64,000 bases of DNA from Megachile rotundata (taxonomy: Eukaryota > Arthropoda > Insecta > Hymenoptera > Megachilidae). The notes beneath the pieces are model-generated. The model searched no databases and was not told the DNA's origin. It was given only the letters and a program-made list of their open reading frames with translations. Below are positions 13,955 through 30,274 of the stretch, piece by piece. A program made the position numbers and the translations under genes. Location of the stretch: contig NC_134983.1 of the NCBI RefSeq assembly GCF_050947335.1, positions 434,001 to 498,000 on the forward strand, written 5' to 3'. Position 1 is the stretch's first letter; every line of letters starts with the position of its first letter.

Positions 13955-15572
13955 CACACAATCACACAATCACTCAATCACACAATCACACAATCACAAA
14001 ATCACAAGATCACACAATCACACAATCACACAATCACACAATCACACAGTCACACAATCACACAACCACACAATCACTCAAGCACGCAGTCACAATCACA
14101 CAATCACACAATCACACAATCACACGATCACACGATCACACGATCACACGATCACACGATCACACGATCACACAATCACACATTCACACAATCACACAAT
14201 CACACCATCACACAATCACACAATCACACATTCACACAATCACGCAATCACAATCACGCAATCACAATCACGCAATCACACAATCACGGTCACACAATCA
14301 CGGTCACTCAATCACGGTCACTCAATCACGGACACACAATCACACAGTCACACAATCACTCAATCACACAATCACACAATCACACAATCACACAATAACA
14401 ATCACACAATCACACAATCATACAATCACACAATCACACAATCACACAGTCACACAGTCACACAATCACACACCACACAATCACACAATCACACAATCAC
14501 ACAATCACACACTCACACAATCACACAGACACAATCACACAATCACAATCACACAATCACACAATCACACAATCACACAATCACACAATCACACAATCAC
14601 GCAATCACACAATCACACAATCACACAATCACACAATCACACAATCACACAATCACACAATCACACAATCACACAATCACACAATCACACAATCACACAA
14701 TCACACAATCACACAATCACACAATCACACAATCACACAATCACACAATCACAATCACACAATACCAATCACACAATCACACAATCTCACAATCACACAA
14801 TCACACAATCACACAATCACACAACCACACAATCACACAAGCACACAATCACACAATCACTCAGTCACACAATCACACAATCACACAATCACAATCGCAC
14901 AATCACAATTACACAATCACACAATCACACAATCACACAATCACACAATCACACAATCACAATCACACAGTCACACAATCTCAATCACGCAATCACACAA
15001 TCACGATCACACAATCACACAATCACACAATCACACAATCACACAATCACACAATCACACAATCACACAATCACACAATCACACAATCACACAATCACAC
15101 AATCACACAATCACAAACTCACACAATCACACAGACACAATCACACAATCACAATCACACAATCACAATCACACAATCACACAATCACACAATCACACAA
15201 TCACACAATCACACAATCACACAATCACACAATCACACAATCACGGTCACACAATCACGGTCACTCAATCACGGTCACACAATCACGGTCACAAAATCAC
15301 GGTCACACAATCACGGTCACACAATCACACAATCACACAATCACACAATCACACAATCACTCAATCACACAATAACACACTCACACAATAACACACTCAC
15401 ACAATCACACAGTCACAATCACACAATCACGATCGCACAACCACACAATCACACAAACACACAATCACACAATCACACAATCACACAATCACACAATCAC
15501 ACAATCACACAATCACACAATCACACAATCACACAATCACACAATCACACAATCACACAATCACACAATCAC
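13955..15572. repeat. 3.9-kb duplication, copy 2, first part
   Basis: This stretch follows 10,060-11,679 marker for marker, including the 7-base unit at 14,472 and the double aataacacactc near 15,370 and 15,386 (about 11,478 and 11,494 in copy 1). It gains a 14-base composite near 15,150 and loses two octamers nearby, which explains the 10-base drop in offset. The rest of copy 2 forms the first 2.2-kb tandem copy described next. Confidence 0.83.
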
Positions 15573-17772
15573 ACAGTCACACAATCACACAATCTCACAA
15601 TCACACAATCACACAATCACACAATCACACAATCACACAATCACACAATCACACAAGCACACAATCACTCAATCACACAATCACACAATCACACAATCAC
15701 ACTATCACACAATCACACAATCACACAATCACACAATCACACAATCACACAATCACTCAGTCACACAATCACACAATCACACAATCACACAACCACACAA
15801 TCAGACAATCACACAATCACACAATCACACAATCACACAGTCACACAGTCACACAATCACACAACCACACAATCACACAATCACACAATCACACAATCAC
15901 ACAATCACAAAATCACACAATCACACAATCACACAATCACACAATCACACAATCACAAAATCACACAGTCACACAATCACACAATCACAATCACGCAATC
16001 ACACAATCACAATCACACAATCACGGTCACACAATCACGGTCACACAATCACGGTCACTCAATCACGGTCACACAATCACGGTCACACAATCACGGTCAC
16101 ACAATCACGGTCACACAATCACGGTCACACAATCACACAATCACACAATCACACAATCACACCATCACACAATCACACAATCACACAATCACACAATCAC
16201 AAAATCACACAATCACAATCACACAATCACAATCACACAATCACAATCACACAATCACAATCACACAATCACAATCACACAATCACAATCACACTATCAC
16301 ACAGTCCCACAATCACACAATCACTCAGTCACACAATCACACAATCACAATCGCACAATCACAATTAGACAATCACACAATCACACAATCACACAATCAC
16401 ACAATCACACAATCACACAATCACACAATCACAATCACACAGTCACACAATCTCAATCACGCAATCACACAATCACGATCACACAATCACACAATCACAC
16501 AATCACACAATCACACAATCACACAATCACACAATCACACAATCACACAATCACACAATCACACAATCACACAATCACACAATCACACAATCACACAATC
16601 ACACAATCACACAAGCACACAATCACTCAATCACACAATCACACAATCACACAATCACACTATCACACAATCACACAATCACACAATCACACAATCACAC
16701 AACCACACAATCACTCAGTCACACAATCACACAATCACACAATCACACAATCACACAATCAGACAATCACACAATCACACAATCACACAATCACACAGTC
16801 ACACAGTCACACAATCACACAACCACACAATCACACAATCACACAATCACACAATCACGCACTCACACAATCACACAGACACAATCACACAATCACAATC
16901 ACACAATCACAATCACACAATCACAATCACACAATCACACAATCACACAAACATACAATCACACAATCACACAATCACACAATCACACAATCACACAATC
17001 ACACAATCACACAATCACACAATCACACAATCACACAATCACACAATCACACAATCACAATCACACAATCACAATCACACAATCACACAATCACACAATC
17101 ACAATCACGCAATCACACAATCACGATTACACAATCACAATCACACGATCACAATCACACAATCACACAGTCACACAATCGCACAGACACACAATCACAC
17201 AATCACAATCACGCAATCACACAATCACGATGACACAATCGCGATCACACAATCACGATCACACAATCACGGTCACACAATCACGGTCACACAATCACAC
17301 AATCACACAATCACACAATCACACAATCACACAATCACACAATCACACAATCACACAATCACACAATCACACAATCACACAATCACACAATCACACAATC
17401 ACACAATCACACAATCACACAATCACACAATCACAAAATCACACAATCACACAATCACAATCACACAATCACACAATCACAATCACGCAATCACACAATC
17501 ACGATTACACAAACACAATCACACGATCACAATCACACAATCACACAGTCACACAATCACACAGTCACACAATCACACAATCACAATCACGCAATCACAC
17601 AATCACGATGACACAATCGCGATCACACAATCACGATCACACAATCACGGTCACACAATCACGGTCACACAATCACACAATCACACAATCACACAATCAC
17701 ACAATCACACAATCACACAATCACACAATCACACAATCACACAATCACACAATCACACAATCACACAATCAC
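15573..17772. repeat. 2.2-kb tandem, copy 1
   Basis: The unit acagtc followed by aatctcac opens the stretch and recurs exactly 2,200 bases on at 17,773; agtccc is at 16,303/18,503 and cassette atg at 17,230/19,438 and 17,608/19,816 (2,208). The stretch carries two cassettes 378 bases apart, the second after acaaaatc, acgattacacaaac and acgatc units. Its first half also belongs to copy 2 of the 3.9-kb duplication, so the 2.2-kb tandem is nested on the older one. Confidence 0.88.
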
Positions 17773-19945
17773 ACAGTCACACAATCACACAATCTCACAA
17801 TCACACAATCACACAATCACACAATCACACAATCACACAATCACACAATCACACAAGCACACAATCACTCAATCACACAATCACACAATCACACAATCAC
17901 ACTATCACACAATCACACAATCACACAATCACACAATCACACAATCACACAATCACTCAGTCACACAATCACACAATCACACAATCACACAACCACACAA
18001 TCAGACAATCACACAATCACACAATCACACAATCACACAGTCACACAGTCACACAATCACACAACCACACAATCACACAATCACACAATCACACAATCAC
18101 ACAATCACAAAATCACACAATCACACAATCACACAATCACACAATCACACAATCACAAAATCACACAGTCACACAATCACACAATCACAATCACGCAATC
18201 ACACAATCACAATCACACAATCACGGTCACACAATCACGGTCACACAATCACGGTCACTCAATCACGGTCACACAATCACGGTCACACAATCACGGTCAC
18301 ACAATCACGGTCACACAATCACGGTCACACAATCACACAATCACACAATCACACAATCACACCATCACACAATCACACAATCACACAATCACACAATCAC
18401 AAAATCACACAATCACAATCACACAATCACAATCACACAATCACAATCACACAATCACAATCACACAATCACAATCACACAATCACAATCACACTATCAC
18501 ACAGTCCCACAATCACACAATCACTCAGTCACACAATCACACAATCACAATCGCACAATCACAATTAGACAATCACACAATCACACAATCACACAATCAC
18601 ACAATCACACAATCACACAATCACACAATCACAATCACACAGTCACACAATCTCAATCACGCAATCACACAATCACGATCACACAATCACACAATCACAC
18701 AATCACACAATCACACAATCACACAATCACACAATCACACAATCACACAATCACACAATCACACAATCACACAATCACACAATCACACAATCACACAATC
18801 ACACAATCACACAATCACACAAGCACACAATCACTCAATCACACAATCACACAATCACACAATCACACTATCACACAATCACACAATCACACAATCACAC
18901 AATCACACAACCACACAATCACTCAGTCACACAATCACACAATCACACAATCACACAATCACACAATCAGACAATCACACAATCACACAATCACACAATC
19001 ACACAGTCACACAGTCACACAATCACACAACCACACAATCACACAATCACACAATCACACAATCACGCACTCACACAATCACACAGACACAATCACACAA
19101 TCACAATCACACAATCACAATCACACAATCACAATCACACAATCACACAATCACACAAACATACAATCACACAATCACACAATCACACAATCACACAATC
19201 ACACAATCACACAATCACACAATCACACAATCACACAATCACACAATCACACAATCACACAATCACAATCACACAATCACAATCACACAATCACACAATC
19301 ACACAATCACAATCACGCAATCACACAATCACGATTACACAATCACAATCACACGATCACAATCACACAATCACACAGTCACACAATCGCACAGACACAC
19401 AATCACACAATCACAATCACGCAATCACACAATCACGATGACACAATCGCGATCACACAATCACGATCACACAATCACGGTCACACAATCACGGTCACAC
19501 AATCACACAATCACACAATCACACAATCACACAATCACACAATCACACAATCACACAATCACACAATCACACAATCACACAATCACACAATCACACAATC
19601 ACACAATCACACAATCACACAATCACACAATCACACAATCACAAAATCACACAATCACACAATCACAATCACACAATCACACAATCACAATCACGCAATC
19701 ACACAATCACGATTACACAAACACAATCACACGATCACAATCACACAATCACACAGTCACACAATCACACAGTCACACAATCACACAATCACAATCACGC
19801 AATCACACAATCACGATGACACAATCGCGATCACACAATCACGATCACACAATCACGGTCACACAATCACGGTCACACAATCACACAATCACACAATCAC
19901 ACAATCACACAATCACACAATCACACAATCACACAATCACACAAT
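17773..19945. repeat. 2.2-kb tandem, copy 2
   Basis: This repeats 15,573-17,772, with one octamer more before the first cassette. Shared private units include acagtcccac, acaattagac (acaattaaac in copies at 12,490 and 24,765), aatctcac, acgcactc and acgattacacaaac. It ends in the perfect run after the cassette at 19,816, where the sequence changes to acacagtcacacaatcactc near 19,950. Confidence 0.88.
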
Positions 19946-21559
19946 CACACAGTCACACAATCACTCAATCACACAATCACACAATCACACAATCACACAA
20001 TAACAATCACACAATCACACAATCACACAATCAAACAATCACACAATCACACAATCACACAATCACACAATCACACAATCACATAATCACACAACCACAC
20101 AACCACACAATCACACAATCACACAATCACACAATCACACAATCACACGATCACACGATCACACGATCACACGATCACACGATCACACGATCACACGATC
20201 ACACAATCACACAATCACACCATTACACAATCACACAATCACACATTCACACAATCACGCAATCACAATCACGCAATCACAATCACGCAATCACACAATC
20301 ACGGTCACACAATCACGGTCACTCAATCACGGTCACTCAATCACGGACACACAATCACACAGTCACACAATCACACAATCACTCAATCACACAATCACAC
20401 AATCACACAATCACACAATAACAATCACACAATCACACAATCACACAATCAAACAATCACACAATCACACAATCACACAATCACCCAATCACACAATCAC
20501 ACAATCACACAATCACACAATCACACAATCACACAATCACACAATCACACAATCACACAATCACGGTCACACAATCACGATCACACAATCACGATCACAC
20601 AATCACGGTCACACAATCACGGTCACACAAACACACAATCACACAATCACACAATCACACAATCACACAGTCATACAATCACACAATCACGCAATCACAC
20701 AATCACACAATCACACAATCACACAATCACACAATCACACAATCACACGAGCACACAATCACACAATCACACAATCACACAATCACACAGTCACACAATC
20801 ACACAATCACAATCACGCAATCACACAATCACGGTCACACAATCACGGTCACTCAATCGCGGTCACTCAATCACGGACACACAATCACGCAATCACACAA
20901 TCACACAATCACACAATCACACAATCACACAATCACACAATCACTCAATCACACAATCACACAATCACAAAATCACAAGATCACACAATCACACAATCAC
21001 ACAATCACACAGTCACACAATCACACAACCACACAATCACTCAAGCACGCAGTCACAATCACACAATCACACAATCACACAATCACACGATCACACGATC
21101 ACACGATCACACGATCACACGATCACACGATCACACAATCACACATTCACACAATCACACAATCACACCATCACACAATCACACAATCACACATTCACAC
21201 AATCACGCAATCACAATCACGCAATCACAATCACGCAATCACACAATCACGGTCACACAATCACGGTCACTCAATCACGGTCACTCAATCACGGACACAC
21301 AATCACACAGTCACACAATCACTCAATCACACAATCACACAATCACACAATCACACAATAACAATCACACAATCACACAATCACACAATCAAACAATCAC
21401 ACAATCACACAATCACACAATCACACAATCACACAATCACACAATCACACAATCACACAATCACATAATCACACAACCACACAACCACACAATCACACAA
21501 TCACACAATCACACAATCACACAATCACACAATCACTCAATCACACAATCACACAATCA
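19946..21559. repeat. Short modules closed by cggacac, related to 4,080-6,100
   Basis: The stretch begins with the general closing sequence (acagtc, actcaatc, aataac, aatcaaac, acataatc, acaacc pair), then a CGATC run (20,149-20,200) and acgc and acggtc blocks. The 20,076-20,520 part matches 13,508-13,950. Perfect octamers follow, then an acggtc/acgatc block near 20,563 with acaaacac, acgagcac at 20,747, a further CGATC run (21,087-21,133), cggacac near 21,292 and aataac near 21,357. Confidence 0.78.
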
Positions 21560-23040
21560 CAAAATCACAAAATCACAAAATCACACAATCACACAATCAC
21601 ACAATCACACAATCACATAATCACACAACCACACAATCACACAATCACACAATCACACAATCACACAATCACACAATCACACAAGCACACAAGCACACAA
21701 TCACACAATCACACAATCACACAATCACACAACCACAAAATCACACAATCACACAATCACACAATCACACAATCACAATCACGCAATCACACAATCACAC
21801 AACCACACAATCACACAATCACACAATCACACAATCACAATCACGCAATCACGCAATCACGATCACGCAATCACACAATCACGATCACACGATCACGATC
21901 ACACGATCACACGATCACTCAATCACAATCACGCAATCACAATCACGCAATCACACAATCACGGTCACACAATCACGGTCACACAATCACGGTCACACAA
22001 TCACGGTCACATAATCACGGTCACGCAATCACGGTCACACAATCACGGCCACACAATCACGGTCACTCAATCACGGTCACTCATTCACGGACACACAATC
22101 ACGATCACACAATCACGATCACACAATCACGATGACACAATCACTGTCACACAATCACGGTCACACAATCACGGTCACACAATCACGGTCACACAATCAC
22201 ACAGTCACACAATCACACGGTCACACAATCACACAGTCACACAATCACACAATCACACAATCACACAATCACACAATCACACAATCACAATCACGCAATC
22301 ACACAATCACGATCACACAATCACGACCACACGATCACGATCACACAACCACACAATCACACAAGCACGCAGTCACAATCACACAATCACGATCACACGA
22401 TCACGATCACACAACCACACAATCACACAAGCACGCAGTCACAATCACACAGTCACACAATCACACAATCACACAATCACACAATCACACAATCACACAA
22501 TAACACAATCACACAATCACACAATCACACAATCACACGATCACACGATCACACGATCTCACGATCACACGATCACTCAATCACAATCACGCAATCACAA
22601 TCACGCAATCACACAATCACGGTCACTTAATCACGGTCACACAATCGCGGTCACACAATCACGGTCACTCAATCACGGTCACTCAATCACGGTCACTCAA
22701 TCACGGACACGCAATCACGATCACACAATCACGATCACACAATCACGATGACACAATCACGGTCACACAATCACGGTCACACAATCACGGTCACACAATC
22801 ACACAGTCACACAATCACACGGTCACGCAATCACACAATCACACAATCACACGATCACACGATCACACGATCACACGATCACGCGATCACACGATCACTC
22901 AATCACAATCACGCAATCACAATCACGCAATCATACAATCACGGTCACACAATCACGGTCACTCAATCACGGTCACTCAATCACGGTCACTCAATCACAC
23001 AGTCACACAATCACTCAATCACACAATCACACAATCACAC
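21560..23040. repeat. Most diverged part of the window, with a 616-base partial duplication
   Basis: Perfect octamers are scarce here, and acgcaatc, acgatc, acggtc and acgacc units dominate. Units seen hardly or not at all elsewhere include actgtc (22,144), acttaatc (22,626), acacggtc (22,215 and 22,817), acgcgatc (22,881) and actcattc. Variant cassettes gatgacacaatcac start at 22,131 and 22,747, 616 bases apart; acacggtc repeats at 602, a 14-base difference. A further 68-base direct repeat carries acaacc, acaagcacgcagtc and acgatc (22,345 and 22,413). No long stretch matches another part of the window. Confidence 0.8.
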
Positions 23041-24339
23041 AATCACACAAAAACAATCACACAATCACACAATCACACAATCAAACAATCACACAATCAC
23101 ACAATCACACAATCACACAATCACACAATCACACAATCACACAATCACACAATCACACAATCACACAATCACACAATCACACAATCACACAATCACACAA
23201 TCACACAATCACACAATCACACAATCACGGTCACACAATCACGATCACACAATCACGGTCACACAATCACGGTCACACAACCACACAATCACACAATCAC
23301 ACAATCACACAATCACACAGTCATACAATCACACAATCACGCAATCACACAATCACACAATCACACAATCACACAACCACACAATCACACAATCACACAA
23401 TCACACAATCACGCAATCACGCAATCACACAATCACACAATCACACAATCACAATTACACAATCACACAATCACACAATCACACAATCACACAATCACAC
23501 AATCACACAATCACACAATCACACAAGCACACAATCACTCAATCACACAATCACACAATCACACAATCCCACAATCACACAATAACACAATCACACGATC
23601 ACACGATCACACAATCACACGATCACACGATCACACGATCACACGATCACACGATCACACGATCACACGATCACACGATCACACGATGACACAATCACGC
23701 AATCACACAATCACGCAATCGCAATCACGCAATCACAGTCACACAATCACAATCACACAATCACAATTACACAATTACTCAATCACACAAGCGCACAAGC
23801 ACACAATCACACAATCACACAATCACACAATCACACAATCACACAATCACACAATCACACAATCACACAATCACACAATCACACAATCACACAATCACAC
23901 AATCACACAATCACACAATCACAATCACACAATCACAATTACACAATTACACAATCACACAATCACACAATCACACAATCACACAATCACTCAATCACAC
24001 AATCACACAATCACAAAATCACAAAATCACACAATCACACAATCACACAATCACATAACCACACAACCACACAATCACACAATCACACAATCACACAATC
24101 ACACAATCACACAAGCACACAAGCACACAATCACACAATCACACAATCACACAACAACACAATCACTCAAGCACGCAGTCACAATCACACAATCACACAA
24201 TCACACAATCACACGATCACACGATCACACGATCACACGATCACACGATCACACGATCACACAATCACACATTCACACAATCACACAATCACACCATCAC
24301 ACAATCACACAATCACACATTCACACAATCACACAATCA
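23041..24339. repeat. Mixed modules, partly a shortened 1.58-kb module
   Basis: The unit acacaaaaac near 23,045 replaces aataac, then aatcaaac and a long perfect run lead to acggtc/acgatc composites near 23,225. A CGATC run at about 23,591-23,688 is followed by acgatgac (atg at 23,686), acgc units with aatcgc, acaattac units, acaaaatc pair, acaagc pair, acaacaac, acgcagtc, a CGATC run and acacattc, the order of 6,900-7,580. The unit acaacaac near 24,149 differs from the acaaccac seen in other copies. Confidence 0.75.
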
Positions 24340-25047
24340 CACAATCACACAATCACACAATCACACAATCACAATCACACAATCACAATCACACAATCAC
24401 ACAATCACACAATCACAATCACGCAATCACACAATCACGGTCACACAATCACGGTCACACAATCACGGTCACTCAATCACGGTCACACAATCACGGTCAC
24501 ACAATCACGGTCACACAATCACGGTCACACAATCACGGTCACACAATCACACAATCACACAATCACACAATCACACCATCACACAATCACACAATCACAC
24601 AATCACACAATCACAAAATCACACAATCACAATCACACAATCACAATCACACAATCACAATCACACAATCACAATCACACAATCACAATCACACTATCAC
24701 ACAGTCCCACAATCACACAATCACTCAGTCACACAATCACACAATCACAATCGCACAATCACAATTAAACAATCACACAATCACACAATCACACAATCAC
24801 ATAATCACACAATCACACAATCACACAATCACAATCACACAGTCACACAATCTCAATCACGCAATCACACAATCACGATCACACAATCACACAATCACAC
24901 AATCACACAATCACACAATCACACAATCACACAATCACACAATCACACAATCACACAATCACACAATCACACAATCACACAATCACACAATCACACAAGC
25001 ACACAATCACTCAATCACACAATCACACAATCACACAATCACACTAT
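24340..25047. repeat. agtccc-tagged module, fourth copy, first part
   Basis: The acggtc block (24,436-24,540), accatc, acaaaatc, 14-base composites (24,620-24,695), acactatc and acagtcccac (24,701) follow the order at 12,120, 16,020 and 18,220. The unit acataatc at about 24,801 is private to this copy. From about 25,048 the sequence is also alignable with 890 onwards. Confidence 0.82.
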
Positions 25048-28000
25048 CACACAATCACACAATCACACAATCACACAATCACACAACCACACAATCACTC
25101 AGTCACACAATCACACAATCACACAATCACACAATCACACAATCAGACAATCACACAATCACACAATCACACAATCACACAGTCACACAGTCACACAATC
25201 ACACAACCACACAATCACACAATCACACAATCACACAATCACGCACTCACACAATCACACAGACACAATCACACAATCACAATCACACAATCACAATCAC
25301 ACAATCACAATCACACAATCACAATCACACAATCACACAATCACACAAACATACAATCACACAATCACACAATCACACAATCACACAATCACACAATCAC
25401 ACAATCACACAATCACACAATCACACAATCACACAATCACACAATCACACAATCACACAATCACACAATCACACAATCACAATCACACAATCACAATCAC
25501 ACAATCACACAATCACACAATCACAATCACGCAATCACACAATCACGATTACACAATCACAATCACACGATCACAATCACACAATCACACAGTCACACAA
25601 TCGCACAGACACACAATCACACAATCACAATCACGCAATCACACAATCACGATGACACAATCGCGATCACACAATCACGATCACACAATCACGGTCACAC
25701 AATCACGGTCACACAATCACACAATCACACAATCACACAATCACACAATCACACAATCACACAATCACACAATCACACAATCACACAATCACACAATCAC
25801 ACAATCACACAATCACACAATCACACAATCACACAATCACACAATCACACAATCACACAATCACACAATCACACAATCACACAATCACACAATCACACAA
25901 TCACACAATCACACAATCACACAATCACACAATCACACAATCACACAATCACACAATCACACAATCACACAATCACACCATCACTCAATCACACAATCAC
26001 ACAATCACACAATCACACAATCACACAATCACAATCGCACAATCACAATTACACAATCACACAATCACACAATCACACAATCACACAACCACACAATCAC
26101 ACAATCACACAATCACACAATCACACACTCACACAATCACACAGACACAATCACACAATCACAGTCACACAATCACACAATCACACAATCACTCAGTCAC
26201 ACAATCACACAATCACACAATCACACAATCACACAATCACACAATCACACAATCACACAATCACACAGTCACACAGTCACACAATCACACAACCACACAA
26301 TCACACAATCACACAATCACACAATCACGCACTCACACAATCACACAGACACAATCACACAATCACAATCACACAATCACAATCACACAATCACAATCAC
26401 ACAATCACACAATCACACAATCACACAATCACACAATCACACAATCGCACAATCACACAATCACACAATCACACAATCACACAATCACACAATCACACAA
26501 TCACACAATCACACAATCACAATCGCACAATCACAATCACACAATCACAATCACACAATCACAATCACACAATCACAATCACACAATCACAATCACACAA
26601 TCACACAATCACACAATCACAATAACGCAATCACACAATCACGATTACACAATCACAATCACACGATCTCAATCACACAATCACACAGTCACACAATCAC
26701 AATCACATTATCACAATCACACAATCACACAATCACACAATCACACAATCACACAATCACTCAGTCACACAATCACACAATCACACAATCACTCAATCAC
26801 ACAATCACACAATCACACAATCACACAATCACACAATCACACAATCACACAATCACACAATCACACAATCACACAATCACACAATCACACAATCACACAA
26901 TCACACAATCACACAATCACACAATCACACAATCACACAATCACACAATCACACAATCACACCCTCACACAATCACACAGTCACACAATCACACAATCAC
27001 ACAATCACACAGTCACACAATCACACAATCACGCAAACACACAATCACACGATCACACAACCACACAATCACACAATCACACAATCACACAATCACACAA
27101 TCACACAATCACACAATCACACAATCACACAATCACACGATCACACGATCACACGATCATACGATCACACGATCACACGATCACACGATCACACGATCAC
27201 TCGATCACACACTCACACAATCACACAGTCACAATCACACAATCACACAATCAAACGAACACACGATCACACGATCACACAATCACACATTCACACAATC
27301 ACACAATCATACCATCACACAATCACACAATCACACATTCACACAATCACGCAATCACAATCACGCAATCACAATCACGCAATCACAATCACGCAATCAC
27401 AATCACGCAATCACACAATCACGGTCACACAATCACGGCCACACAATCACGATCACACAATCACGGTCACACAATCACGGTCACACAACCACACAATCAC
27501 ACAATCACACAATCACACAATCACACAATCACACAGTCATACAATCACACAATCACGCAATCACACAATCACACAATCACACAATCACACAATCACACAA
27601 TCACACAATCACACAATCACACAATCACACAATCACACAATCACACAAGCACACAATCACACAATCACACAATCACACAATCACACAGTCACACAATCAC
27701 ACAATCACAATCACGCAATCACACAATCACGGTCACACAATCACGGTCACACAATCACGGTCACTCAATCGCGGTCACTCAATCACAGACACACAATCAC
27801 ACAATCACACAATCACACAATCACACAATCACACAATCACACAATCACACAATCACACAATCACTCAATCACACAATCACACAATCACAGAATCACAATA
27901 TCACACAATCACACAATCACACAATCACACAATCACACAATCAAACAATCACACAACCACACAATCACTCAAGCACGCAGTCACAATCACACAATCACAC

Positions 28001-30274
28001 AATCACACAATCACACGATCACACGATCACACGATCACACGATCACACGATCACACGATCACACGATCACACGATCACACAATCACACATTCACACAATC
28101 GCACAATCACACCATCACACAATCACACAATCACACATTCACACAATCACGCAATCACAATCACGCAATCACAATCACGCAATCACAATCACGCAATCAC
28201 AATCACGCAATCACACAATCACGGTCACACAATCACGGTCACTCAATCACGGTCACTCAATCACGGACACACAATCACACAGTCACACAATCACTCAATC
28301 ACACAATCACACAATCACACAATCACACAATAACAATCACACAATCACACAATCACACAATCAAACAATCACACAATCACACAATCACACAATCACACAA
28401 TCACACAATCACACAATCACATAATCACACAACCACACAACCACACAATCACACAATCACACAATCACACAATCACACAATCACACAATCACACGATCAC
28501 ACGATCACACGATCACACGATCACACGATCACACGATCACACAATCACACATTCACACAATCACACAATCACACCATCACACAATCACACAATCACACAT
28601 TCACACAATCACGCAATCACAATCACGCAATCACAATCACGCAATCACACAATCACGGTCACACAATCACGGTCACTCAATCACGGTCACTCAATCACGG
28701 ACACACAATCACACAGTCACACAATCACTCAATCACACAATCACACAATCACACAATCACACAATAACAATCACACAATCACACAATCACACAATCACGG
28801 TCACACAATCACACAATCACGGTCACACAATCACGGTCACACAATCACGGTCACACAATCACGGTCACACAACCACACAATCACACAATCACACAATCAC
28901 ACAATCACACAGTCATACAATCACACAATCACGCAATCACACAATCACACAATCACACAATCACACAATCACACAATCACACAATCACACGAGCACACAA
29001 TCACACAATCACACAATCACACAATCACACAGTCACACAATCACACAATCACAATCACGCAATCACACAATCACGGTCACACAATCACGGTCACTCAATC
29101 GCGGTCACTCAATCACGGACACACAATCACGCAATCACACAATCACACAATCACACAATCACACAATCACACGATCACACGATCACACGATCACACGATC
29201 ACACGATCACACAATCACACATTCACACAATCACACAATCACACCATCACATAATCACACAATCACGCAATCACACAATCACACAATCACACAATCACAC
29301 AATCACACGAGCACACAATCACACAATCACACAATCACACAATCACACAGTCACACAATCACACAATCACAATCACGCAATCACACAATCACGGTCACGC
29401 AATCACGGTCACTCAATCACGGTCACTCAATCACGGACACACAATCACACAGTCACACAATCACTCAATCACACAATCACACAATCACAAAATCACAAGA
29501 TCACACAATCACACAATCACACAATCACACAGTCACACAATCACACAACCACACAATCACTCAAGCACGCAGTCACAATCACACAATCACACAATCACAC
29601 AATCACACGATCACACGATCACACGATCACACGATCACACGATCACACGATCACACAATCACACATTCACACAATCACACAATCACACCATCACACAATC
29701 ACACAATCACACATTCACACAATCACGCAATCACAATCACGCAATCACAATCACGCAATCACACAATCACGGTCACGCAATCACGGTCACTCAATCACGG
29801 TCACTCAATCACGGACACACAATCACACAGTCACACAATCACTCAATCATACAATCACACAATCACACAATCACACAATAACAATCACACAATCACACAA
29901 TCACACAATCAAACAATCACACAATCACACAATCACACAATCACACAATCACACAATCACATAATCACACAACCACACAACCACACAATCACACAATCAC
30001 ACAATCACACAATCACACAATCACACAATCACTCAATCACACAATCACACAATCACAAAATCACAAGATCACACAATCACACAATCACACAATCACACAG
30101 TCACACAATCACACAACCACACAATCACTCAAGCACGCAGTCACAATCACACAATCACACAATCACACAATCACACGATCACACGATCACACGATCACAC
30201 GATCACACGATCACACGATCACACAATCACACATTCACACAATCACACAATCACACCATCACACAATCACACAA
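25048..30274. repeat. 5.2-kb segmental duplication, copy 2
   Basis: This is the counterpart of 890-6,095. Rare units shared with copy 1 include aatcacatta (26,701), accctc, aatctc after acgattac, acggcc and the acgagcac pair. Differences include the length of the perfect run at 25,711-25,976, acgcaaac near 27,030 in place of acgcaatc, and loss of one CGATC unit near 27,190. Similarity ends about 30,274, where aatcagac follows and the sequence joins the module of 51,391. Confidence 0.88.
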
